A DNA stretch of 64,000 nucleotides from Pyxicephalus adspersus. Lineage: Eukaryota; Chordata; Amphibia; Anura; Pyxicephalidae. The stretch covers positions 63,391,833 through 63,455,832 of the forward strand of contig NC_092862.1 in the NCBI RefSeq assembly GCF_032062135.1, in the 5' to 3' direction. The number at the start of each line of letters is the position of its first letter. Position 1 is the stretch's first letter. This document shows positions 15,001-27,900 of the stretch, piece by piece. The position numbers were made by a program, and so were the translations under genes. The notes beneath the pieces were generated by a model. It did not search any database, was not told the DNA's origin, and saw only the letters and a list, made by a program, of their open reading frames with translations.

Positions 15001-18000
15001 TTAAACTGCCTGTCCTATTTTATTTTTACAATTTTCCTAAATTGAAGACTAGGCTACTAATTAGAAATATTGGGCAGGTGGCCATGATAGGAGATACTCT
15101 CTTATTCAGGCAATGACCAAAGCAGGACCACAGTCAGTAACAAATACTAGGCTTTATATGGTTAAAAAGAGATAAAATCCATACAATTTAGTAACACCAA
15201 CTTTTCACCATCCCCACTGATCAACTCATCACCATATCACATCTTGCTGAATACACTTTCTTCAGCTATCATGCAAAAAAGTTCAAAATGCTCTCAAGCC
15301 TCCTCTTGCAGAGTTTATACACTAGAGATATAATATCATCTGTGAAACTACAAATGAAGATTATCTCACTCTGATATTTGGGAAATAAAAATGGTATACA
15401 TAATTTTACATCTAATAAAATATAGAAAGGGTGGCTATGAAATATTTTTTCTCAACATTTAATGAACAATGGAAGTTGTTCTTGTGAGAAGAATAGGCCA
15501 GCATCTATACAGTTGGATTTAAATTGCCAAGATGTGAAAATTTGCATACATATTGACATAATGTTGCCTTTTAAGCCATCTAATTGAACATTTCACTTAC
15601 ATCAGGTCCTGGTTTTCCAGGGGACCCAGCCTCACCTTCAGGACACTGGCAAGAAGAGGATGGAACCCGCTCAAGTGGACACTATAAATTGTAAAATATA
15701 TTGTCACACATATTAGTTCACAATAAATAGCATGTATCATATATTATGCATCAAATAGAATAGATAGATTAGAGTAGATATGTTTCATTTATATTGCATA
15801 TCCTATAGTATATAATATAAGAAAATGTATGCTGATTGAATAAATAGTGTCACATATATCAATATAATATATTCTGTACTTACCCTTGGGTCATTCTGTA
15901 AAGAAAAAAAAAAGGGAGATTTCACAATTTCGTTTAGGATGGTTTATGAGTCTGTTGTTGTTTCTTTTAGGTTAACTTTACAAAACACAAAGATGCAATA
16001 TTCTAATTTCTATATGGTTTTATAGACGTTCTTCAAACACTTACAACAGTGTAGATTTCACAAGCTGTCTCTCGTTCACTCTGCTCCGGATCACAGTACA
16101 GTCTTAATTTTTGTATCTCCATCTAAATATAGGTAGACATTTAAAGTTAAATAAAAATACCAAGTTATATGCCTTTTATGTTGAACTTGAAGTAAATCTG
16201 CACACTTAGTTCTGATTTCCTAACCAAAAAAGTTTTTCACCTTTCTTTCTCTCTCTATATATATAATAAAGTATGTCTTAACTCTATTTAATAAACCTGG
16301 CACAGTGGCCGATCTGGCTATGACCTCCCATAACTTTTTTCACATCCCTCACTCACTGCCCTCTCCTTTCTGTATACTAATTTGATACTACTGATCCTTT
16401 TATGTTTATCTCCAAGTACAGAAATTGTTTGCTTACAGTAACTGTTAACAAATACAGTAATTGTTAGCAAAAAGGATCCCCCACCATCCATTGCTATTGG
16501 GCTCTATTTATATATTATTCCCCCCTCAATTTGTCTGAAACTCGCCTAATCAAGTCATCATGATGATTGCTTTTTAGGTACCATCCATAAATCAGGATAA
16601 TCACTACTTGCTAATGAAACAGTGAATGGAAAAAGTTTCTAACCTGTATGATTGTCAATTTACTTAAGGGCCATTTTCAGCATTTTTCTGCTTATTGTGT
16701 GTACACTAAATTGTCACCTTATCTAGGCAAAACATTCAAAAAGGGTCACTGTAATATCCTGTAAATATTTTACGTGCATGGTTGGAGGCATGGAAAGAGG
16801 GGTAAAGACGAATTAAGTATATAGACTAGACTTAGAAATAATTTGGAAGTTACTCATTTTACTGCTAATAACAACATAATACAAATACAAATTCCGGCAG
16901 TGATGGTAGTAGTTGCATTTCTAGAATAATAAAAAAAAACAACAGACCACTGTTACAAGAAACACTCTGTTGTATTGTTCACCCCAAATCTTAATATATT
17001 CCTCATTCATTTAGGGCACAAGTAGATATAATAAGTGGTCATTTTGATACCTACCGTAAGAGATTCATCAGATGTATGCCTCTTTAAAACTTGTGTTTTG
17101 CCATTAATAAATATTGGCCCAGTTTCTTGCAGTGCTCTGTTTTCAATGAGACTGTCATCCAGAAATAAAATGGCACTTTTATTTTTTACAAGGATCTTCA
17201 GTTGGTGCCATTTTTCATCAAATAATTCCTGCATAAAAATATTGTTATTACATCATATTTTCTATTTCTGTTGTGTCACCGTTTAATTTCCCAAATAAAA
17301 TATTTTGTAACATAACAGCGAAACTATAAAAAGTTATTCTTTTATTAGCACGTTTTGTGTTTGCTACTCTATTATCACTTTTTTTACGTTAGACTGCTCA
17401 ATGGAACTTTTTCAGAAGGCAAAATTCCTGTGCCCCTATAGAACAGCCATTGACCAGCTTGTGAACTCTATAATAATCCCTGGGCAGTAACTCTAAACAG
17501 CTTCAGCTATTTCGCTCCAGAGTAAGTAGACAGCACATCAATCTTAAAATAGCTGTGCCATTTGATTCTTGTCACACAGATGTTTTTTCTTTACTTATTT
17601 CTTTAAAAGATCTGTTGACACAAATGTGATACTTGTTCAAGCAAAGTGTTAGCCTTCTCGCATATTGTATCTCTTAGATTAGCCATACATGAATGGGCTT
17701 TAATTCAATTGATTATATATATAAAATATCACCACCTTTTTGAAAAATGTGATAAACTAAAGCAGATCAGTGTAGCCATCAGCATTTTGGGAGTCCAGAG
17801 ATTGATTTGACCTTGTATATTTTCCAGTGTTCATGTGGGTTTTCTATTGCTAAATCAGTTTTCTTTCCCAGTCCTATACCATACTGGTAAATCATTCCCA
17901 TCACAGCCAGTGATATTTCATGCCTTTATGACTATAACAGCCAGAAGTGTTTGACATTAAACAGTATCCTGTAGGGGTGGTGGGTGGAACAGCAGTTCAT

Positions 18001-18959
18001 TTGGGGATCAGGTACCCAACACACTGGGAAATATGTTATATGCTGAAAATTATGCTGGCAGATAGCCCTGTAGGAAATATTTGAGATATAGGTGGTGGGA
18101 TAGGTATGAATAAATAGTTTTCTCATGCAGTTTTTTTTTTGGTAAATGTTTTGCCAAACTATTTTTGTTAGGTTTGGATAACATATGGAATGGTTAGACA
18201 CTGTTAATTTGTTGGTGTCCCTGATAGGGAGGGTCACCCTTTTATTTTTCATTGTCACTACAGTAGAAAGCAAGGTCAGATCAAACATATTAAGTTGTCC
18301 TCAATAGGTGCAAGTAAATCCTCCAATCGGAGATCTGTTCCAGAGACAGCTTTCTGGGATGACAATTGTGTTCACTTTGCAGAGATTTCCCCTCATTTCC
18401 TGTTGCTTCCTTAGCAAATAAAGTAAAGATAATTCTCCATAGTGGTGTACAGGAAGCAAAAAAATGATTTCAACTCTTTCCCTTTCTGCTTCCTATCAAA
18501 ATAAATTGGCTGGTCATATAGTTTATTTTTAAAAAATAAAGGGCCAAGTCTCTTTAAGGCCTCTCAGTAGAACTTGTTGGTAATGGAAATACAGGAGTTA
18601 GTTATGTTTTCTAAACTAAAATATGTTTTTTTGTGAAGGGAATTATATGCAAAGTTTACAATTTTTATAGAACATCAAACCTTTTCTTACCTTTAGCCTT
18701 GGATCTTTGAACTTAATCACTTGGGAATTTGCATTTAATTGTGTGACAGTGAAGATGACAGAGTTGTCAGTGCCATCTAGAGTGACTGCTGCTTGGACCT
18801 CTCCAGATTTGGACTGTATTCTCCACAGATCAATGATCTCCTGTTTTTCAGGAGACTGTAAACGTATGGTAGCCACAAACACATAGGAGGGAGGCAGACC
18901 TTCCGGAAATATTTCTCTGTTGAGTATAAAATGTCATGTAGGAATGCATAGTAAGAGAA

Positions 18960-18994
<35 letters not shown>

Positions 18995-21900
18995 TAAACC
19001 TTTAATGCATGAATCTTTATCTATCTTAAATCTTTAAACCTGTCCCTGCCTACCTTTTGAGGTCACTATTTTTTAATTCAAAGCAAAACTTTAAATTTAA
19101 TATTACTTTGCAGTACTTATTTTTCACAACTTCACTGTCTTTCTGATGGCCAGCTTGTTCAGCACACATTTTCTAATCCCAAAATGTCATGTTTCCATGC
19201 CCCCTGTACCTGTACAGTGAAGGAGTATCAGTACAGTACGAAGGTGAGCTCCCAACTACTCATACTCATACATGCTCATACTCAGCACATGAAAAGATTT
19301 GCTCCTTTAGCTGATTTTAATTGCTTATTCTGCTAGCATTTAAGAATGTGTTACTTTATGTAGATCTGCAATTTTGTATCTTCTATATCTGCTCTGATTT
19401 CAGTGAAAATAAAGTGAAAATAAAACGGTGGCTAACACTTTTCCACAATTAAAACAAAATATCTTTATTTTTTTAAAATACTTTTTAACTACTACTGTAA
19501 CTACCAGTTGACCAAGTATTGTGAAAAAAAACATTTATATGGGAAAATAAATTGTATTTTTAACAATTAAAACATAAAATATCTAAATGTAGTTATATGT
19601 GTAGAATTAAGCCATATATTATTTACTAAGGGCTAGAGTAATGTATATGTTTCATGTGCATGCTATTTGTTTTCATATTTAAAAATTGAAATAAAAATCC
19701 TTTGATGTACCAAAGGATTCCTTTTATCATTTGGCCTGAGGGATTATTAAAATAGTGACATACACTTAAAAGGGATCATTCTACAATCGATTATAAAGTT
19801 ATCTAATAGTAATTAGTTACATTCAGCTGGATTTGTTCTGTAATGTTGATGACCTAGTGTCAGTCCCTTAGCTGAGGAAGCTACTTTATTAATAATATTA
19901 TTCATTAGCATGTAAGTAGCAACAACATATTACGCTGCGCTTTACAAAGTCTGTAGTCACATAACTAGCTGTCCCTTAAAGAGGCTCAAAATCTAATGCC
20001 CCTACCATAGTCATATGTTTAATACAGTGTAAGGTCAATTTGTTGGGGGAAACCATTTATTCCACCTGCAGGTTTTTGGAAAGAAACCAGAGTACCTGGA
20101 GGTAACGCAAGCAAACACAGGGAGAACATGTAAACTCTATGCAAATAGTGTCCTGGCTGAGATTCAAACCTGGGACCTAATGCTATAAAGGTCAGAGTGC
20201 TGACCTCAAAGGCACTGTGCTATTGGAGTTGAGAAACCTATTTGGATGCGTGGTGAAATGTCTCCAACAATAAAAATGGGTCCAGTAGAATGTGAATAAT
20301 GATCTAATCCACGATTTAGACAAAAATGAGAACCTTTTAAATATATCCATAGAAGATAATCAGGGGCAATACAAGTGAAATTATATTTAGCAGAATCTCT
20401 ACTAAACTGAGATATGATACAATTTCCTCTGAAGGCAGAACAGTTTAATGAATAAATCCATTAAGCATTTATCACATACCTGGTATTTTCCGTCACATCT
20501 ACAGAAGGTGTAAGAAGGTAGGCTTTTTCAGAGACCAAAGACCCTGTTACCATTTGCCCTTTTTTATGAATGTTCATTCCCACAAGCAGCTCAAATCCTT
20601 TCTCATCCCGTGATGCCACAGGTATTCGAGTAGGACACACTGATTCTGAGAGAGAATTTAGATTAAAATTTAAAAATAAATAATAGGGGCTCACTAACCA
20701 TGACATATTCTGATGCTATTACCAAACAAATATGAATTCATTGTGATATTTTTTCACACTTAACATTCTCACATACAGATAGATAAAAAACATAATATAA
20801 TCTAGTAAGATTCATATCAATCTGTTAAAAAGCCATTGGCAAGCTTTACAGGAGAATGTTAAATTGTATGTAAAAGTTTTTTTCTTTTCACCTGTATAAA
20901 GCAAGAAAAATATACATCCCCCCTCTCCCATCAATTTATTTTTATTATCTGCATCTTTCCCTTAACCTGATGACAACTCAAAATGTTGGCTTTCCCCTCA
21001 CTTCCTGTCCAGGACAAATAAAGACAGTGAATTTACCTAGCAGTGACACAATGAAAAACTTAGCAAATGGTCTGACCTGTCCCCCTTTATCCAAAGTTGG
21101 TGAAATAGATTTGATTAAACTTTCATTATAGCAGTGAAATATGTTATTTTCAGCTTTTTGAAAACAATGTTATATTTTTTAAGTCTAAACTCCAGTTTTA
21201 GATACATAGTTACATAGGTTGAAAAAAGACACAAGTCCATCAAGTTCAACCACTAGAGAAATAAACATATCCCAGATAAAAAACCCTATGGACATAGTTG
21301 GTCCAGAGAAAGGCAAAAAAAACCCTGGTACAATTTGCTCCAACGGGGAAAAAAAAATCCTTCCTGATTTCCCGAGGCAATCAGATGTTCCCTTGATCAG
21401 TGTTCCCAGTGATCAGAGACTTGAACAGTCTCTGTTATCTACTATTTTCATCTGATTGTGCATAGTATGTCGTCATTCTGGCTGCCATATCCACCCTGTT
21501 TATCCATTTGTGTTTCTTTACAATTTTCATCTGATTGTGTTTGGTACGTCTTGCATTTTAGATCCACTTATTACACAAATTTGAATCTCTCCATAGAAAT
21601 TTCTCTTCACTATCTGCCAACCCCTCCCCTACCCAGGTTCAACCGATATCCCAAATTCCCTATTACTCCCATCAGTCCATCTATATTCAGGGCCAAAGGC
21701 ACTTCTATTTAAATATCGGACAAGCTCAAGTGGGACCCTGGTCATGTGCCCAAATCCTAAGTGCCAAATTAAAAGTGCAATGGGAATTAGTCTAGGGAAT
21801 TGAAGTAGGACTGGACACACTGCAACTCCCATCTCAAGCTTTTGGACTGATTCATCATTAAGTATCCACCTGGACTCCAACACAACCTCTGCTGCTGCCA

Positions 21901-24900
21901 CTCTGAACTGCTATTTCACTAAGCCATCTTTTATTCTATCCCACTGATTTATTCTATCCCACTCCTGGAACTCAACAAGCTGACAAGCCTCACTACAACC
22001 TATATTGTAGTGACCTCTATTACCTCCTCCTTTGGACTCACACAGAACATAAACAGCCTCACTCATATTGCCGGACACACTTTAGACACTCAGTTCAACC
22101 ACCATATTTCTTTGCCTCTGGATAAAGTTGCTCCTGCCACCTTCCGCTACCCGGCGCAACTGAACTCACTATCACCCAGCAAAATGTTTTCTCCGCCGTC
22201 CTTTCCTTTTAAGCTTCCAACCCTCGCAACCTCTTCTCAACAATTGACTCCCTCCTAAACCCAACACCTGCTCCCCGCACTACTTAAGAGATAAAATTGA
22301 CAAAAGCAGACATGATGTCTCTGCTCACCAGGCCACTCCAACCATATCCACCCCTTCCACCTGTAAATCCTCACTGAACTCCCTCAGCTCTGTTAGTCTG
22401 TATGAAGTCACCTCTCTTTCATCATTTCCATCTACTACCTGTCTGCTTGACCTAATTCCCTCTGATCTACTCCGTGCCTATTCCACCACCCTGGCCCCCA
22501 CCCTAACCGAACTGTTCAGCCTGTCCCTTTCTACTGGTATCTACCCCTCCACTTTCAAACATGCCATTATCCTGCTATCCTGGGAAACCTTCACTTGGCC
22601 CCTCCCTACCTTCTAGATACCATTCTATCTCCCTTCTCCCATATGTTTCCAAACTTCTTGAGCGCCTTGTCTACAAAAGACTCACCAATTACCTGAGCCC
22701 AAACTCTCTTCTTGACCCACTTTAGTCTGGCTTTCAAACTGCCTTACTACCCTAAAGTCCCTACTAATGTGGCCAATGACCTCAGAGCTAAGTCACAAGG
22801 CAACTTTTCCCTGCTCCTTCTCCTTGATTTTTCCTCTGCTTTTGACACTGTTGATCATCCTCTTCTAATCCAAATCATGCACTCCATTGGTATCAGTGAC
22901 ACCACGCTCTCTTGGTTTGCTTCCTACCAGTCTGACTATTCCTTTCAAGTTTCTTTCACTGGTAACTCCTCCTCACCCACTCTCCTCCCTGTTGGTGTTC
23001 CCCAGGGGTCAGTCCCTGGACCGGTTCTCTTTTCTCTGTACACGTCCTCTCTCGGTAGTCTCAGGTCCTCCTTTGGTGTACAGTATCTGTATGCTGATGA
23101 CACTCAAATCTATCTGTCCACCCCTGACCTGTCTCCCTCAGTCCTAGATAAGGTTTTGTGCTGCCTGTCGGTCATCTCGTCATGGATGGCTGACAGATTT
23201 CTGAAACTCAACCTGGATAAAACCGAACTCATCTCTCCACCCCCCCTCCTCAAATTCCAAATCCCCCGATGACATATTTCTAACAGGTAACAACACTGTC
23301 ATTCATCCCTCCCTTCAGGCACGTTGTCTTGGCATCACCTTCGATTCTGCCCTCTAATTTACCCCCCAAATTCAGAACATTTTCAGGTCCTGTCACTTTC
23401 ATCTGCGCAACATTCTGACTACTGTAACATCCTTCTCTCTGGTATTTCACTAACCTGACTCTCTCCTCTACAATTTATTATGAACCGTACAGCCAGACTC
23501 ATTAATCCTCCCCACCATAACTTCTGCTGCCACACTTTGTAGTTCTCTAAGATTTCACCTTAGAATCCTGTGTTTTGCCTTCAAATCTCACCACAGTTCT
23601 TGTTCCACCTACTTTTCTGACCTTGTAAAAAAAATACCCCCCTAGCCGCTCTCCAATAAGCTACTAATGACTTCTCACTCATTATCTCATCACACACACA
23701 GCTCCAAGACTTCCCTAGAGCTGCCCCGACTCTCTGGAATGGTCTTCTTCATCCTATTCGTCTTGCTCCTACTTTCTGCTCATTTAAAAGAGCACTCAAA
23801 ACCCATTTTCTCAGACCTGCCTACCCGTCTTCTTCTGTCTCCTAAACCCCTCACTACTTTTCACCACTACATATCTCCCCTCCTAATGTGTGTTAATTCC
23901 CCCACCTACTAGATTGTAAGCTCTTCGGGGCAGGGTCCTCTCCTCCTGTGTCACTGTCTGTATCTGTCTGTCATTTGCAACCCCTAGTTTATGTACAGCA
24001 CTGCGTAATATGTTGGCGCTTTATAAATCCTATTTAATAATAACAATAATTTTTAATTTAAAGCTTTAATGCCCCGGTATAATTTGCTTCTAAAAAAGCA
24101 CCCAGCTACTTTATTTAGTCTTCAGCACTATGGGGTTTGATATCTAGCAGTAAATCTAGCATTAATTAAACTTTCACTGGTGGAGAATCTACCAGATTTA
24201 TTTGTTTTCAATAGCAATGATTCATTCTCCCTCTGGTGAATGTCAGATTCAGCTTTATAAATAGACCCTATGAGAAGCCACCCCTATGAGAAACCCCTAT
24301 GATCCCACAATTTGCTAGTCTTGCTTTGTACTATCACTTTTTAAGTTTCTCCAAATTCATTATACTAAACTTTGGATTTCTAAATATGTAAATCTTAATG
24401 ATATTCAACCTCTTTTATCCTGTTACCAGAATGAACCATCAAGGTAGCTCAGCCAATACATATAGGTAATGTAATGATCAACGCACAGCATATTTTGGAC
24501 ATAATGTTTACTTTAGATTTTAACAGACACCATCAAAGCTGCTCTGTGTAGTCTGCAAGTAACGGATCCATAACAACAAAAAAACTGAAATCCAAAAACA
24601 ACTGAAAGCCAAACTACCATAATTTTCTTGGCATCAATACATATTTATTGCATAAAAATGAAAATAAGTAGAGCTTCCTAAATCCTAAATATTATTTTCT
24701 AATAACTTTTTATCTATTAATAATTCATTCACATCTTACTTTTTATTTTAATAAAACACACAATCTAGTTTACCATCATGGCACTGAAAAAACCACTTTC
24801 AAAGAGTTGATGTAACAATAATATTTCTCAGCCAATCACAGAGCACTAGAGATGAATGGGCACAAGTCTCCCCATTCATGTCACTAGTGCTGAACGGCTG

Positions 24901-27900
24901 AGAAACCTAAAACCTCAGCCAATCACAGAGCACTAGAGGTGAATGGAGAGGCTTGTCCTCATTTAACCCCTAGTGCCCTGCGATCCCTCACTGTCAAGAT
25001 GAGTCCCAGGGCTGTGCTCATGTCATGATTTTAGCCATGGAAATCATCCTGTCATTTCGATAACCTGTAAAAAAAAAAATAGTTTAGTTACACAAACACG
25101 CACACTTTTAATAAAATACTTTAACATTAAAACCTTGTCCTATTTTTTACACATATTTTAACACTTTCAGGGAATGAGTAAGGGGTTTTATGTACCCCTG
25201 TACGCATTCCCCAGGGTGGGGTGGTGGAGATCTGGGAGTCTCCTTAAAGAAGGGGGCATTTTTAAAAGCCCCCATTGTTTTCAATAAAAGCTATCATAAA
25301 AAGCTTAAAAATGCTTGTAAAAGCCTCAATTGAGTTCAATGGGAGCGTTTTCAAGCATTTTTTTGCGTTTTCCTGAATTTATCCTGCAGTTTAATTTTTA
25401 TAATAATATGATAAAGCTCATAAACGTGGCTGAAGGAAACATCCTGGTGTAGATTAGCCCAATGGAATGCATGGGGACTTCAAACATGGGCTTTAAAAGC
25501 CTCAGGTTAAACGCTGGGGAAACAGTCCGTGTAGACCAAGCCTTAGGCTGCATATACAGTAATGTAAATGCATACTTTTTTTGTGTGCTGCACAAAAGTT
25601 AGTACACCCTGGGCTGTAAAGCACTAGGAGAGTCAGACTGCTGCATATAAAAACCAGCTTGGTGCTCTGATCCCTGATTCCCCTCTACCATTTTGGCAAA
25701 ACACTACTTGGATATTATCTGATTCAGTGGGAAGCATGTCTGATATGTTTTTATGGAATATCTAAATATATGTGCAGCACTTTTTTTTTTCTAACTACCA
25801 GAGGTAGGTATACATTGTCATCTACTTTTCTAATAATAAATTCTTGTTTGGATAATTATTAGTATGACTTCTTATCATTTTTAGTACATCATATTTTTTC
25901 AAAATGTTTAATTTTCAGAGTAATTTCAGGCGATTTCAGACCCGTGGTTGACTGCATCGTTCTGCTTCAGGTTCAACAATGGTTCCAACTGCTTACTATT
26001 ACATGAATGGAAGCAGTTGAGAACCATTTTCTTCCATACAAGTTGCTGCACAGTTGCTTTTCTTTCTCTGGAGGAAAAACAGCATCGTAGCTGCAACCGC
26101 AGTCACGCGCAAATGAATTGCCTATCTAACGTTATTGCTTTTACCACAGAGCAGAAAACAGATTAGAATATGGCTAGATTACAAAACATCAACCAGAATT
26201 GTTCTTTTTTTGCTAGACAAGCCTGTGTACACATATCTGGCCCCACTGTCCCTCCGCTACCTTCTTCTGACTTCTTACCCCTCCTCTTCAATGTTTACTA
26301 TAACAGAGCTTTAACATTTTTTTTTACTCACATACACCAGATAATCTGACCTCATAATTAGGGAATTTTTTTAGACAGTATATAAGGCAGATTATTTATT
26401 TAGTTTCCTATGTAAATTTTCATATTTTTAAACCTTTTTATTATTTTTATAGCACCTTCGACTTTATGGGGGGGTCTGGATTATGTTAGTATAGACCAGT
26501 TCCAGGCTCCCCATGTATTTGTGTAGCAGCGGATCACTCCTAAAGCCCTGTACAGACGTTAGATAGAAATCAGATTAATGCTGCAACAATCTTTCATGAT
26601 CGTTTTCAGTGACAGATGAACAAACAAATGCTGTACACGGAAAGCCATTCTGTGTAATGTAGGATGAGGGGCGGGCATGCAGCAGCCTGCTTTGCTTTTT
26701 TTCCATAGAAAACAAAATGGTCATTCCTGATCAGTCATTCATCATTCTGCAGTTGATGAACAGTGTCAGGGGACCGCTGTACACAGGCCACCCCAAACAA
26801 CAATCATCTGTCATGTGTACAAAGCTCAATAGTGATCCATTGTTGCTGGGAGGGAGAGGCCTGTCCCAGCCTTCATAATAAAAGGAAGATATACACATCA
26901 GTTGTGAGGTCACATCCTTTCAAACAAAAATATAATACAGAATTATACAATGCACAATAGACTTCACCTATGACCTGCTTGCTGTTTGGAGTATCTTGTT
27001 TGCTGCCTTTTGATGACATTGCCCCGAACCTGTGATGGACCTGCCTGTTATTACTCTACTGCAGGGGTCGGCAAAGTTTTATGGCCACTAGGCCATTTAT
27101 GGGGTGGGCGGGAGCACACTAGATCGGACCTGCCCAAATGGCTCCACCCACCAGCAGGGAACGCCCCCTGAAGTGACATCCCTCTCCTCTGTATGCATTG
27201 CGTTAGGCCGGAACTAACTACCGGCTAAGCCATATCTGGCCTAAAGGCCGGAGTTTGCCGACCCCTGCTCTACTGCATCTATCTGCCTATTGCTGATTCT
27301 GGCATGTCTATTGTTAATGCCCTCTTTTGATTTTCCTGCACCCTGCTGCCTGTCATTTGCTAACAATTTTTTCCCCATTATCCGGTGTATACAACCAACC
27401 TGAAAGATTTTAGGTAGGTAAGGATCACAGCCACTGCCAGCTTAGATTTTGCTCTCATTGTACCATTGAGTAAATTTCTATTTACTTTTATCCAAGAGAT
27501 GCAACAGGAAGTTAGAGATATTCTCCCAAAGTCATGGGAATTTCCCCTTTAGACCCTATTGGAAGTTTGCCCTAGGACAGGGGTCAGCAACCTTTTGAGT
27601 CGAAAGAGCCAAAAATTACAATTTACAAAATTTCAAAGTTTTTAAAGAGCCGCAAAATTTTTTCTTGCCAACAATAAATAGTACTCGCATAAATAAAGTT
27701 TTTTGATAAACAAAACTAATCTATTTATTCATAAGAAAAAATATCTATTTATTCATATATAAGTAGTGTTTTTCACAACAAATTAGATAATATATATATG
27801 GCATTATTAAATAATTACCTATTATTTAAGTAAAAAATTAAAACAAGTAAACATTTACTTACAACACTAACTTGTACTTCAATAACAAACAATTGACATC

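Noticed and set aside
17932..18288. 118-codon minus-strand frame in an intron of gene 1
   Set aside because: Lies between TSPN exons whose phases already join; no family recognised. It may be a decayed repeat, but I could not support that.
20461..20706. Reading the 20480 exon as starting at the in-frame ATG at 20706
   Set aside because: Sequence upstream of 20645 is a pyrimidine-rich acceptor (CTCTCTCAG) and the vWA exon joins in phase 1, so those residues are intron.
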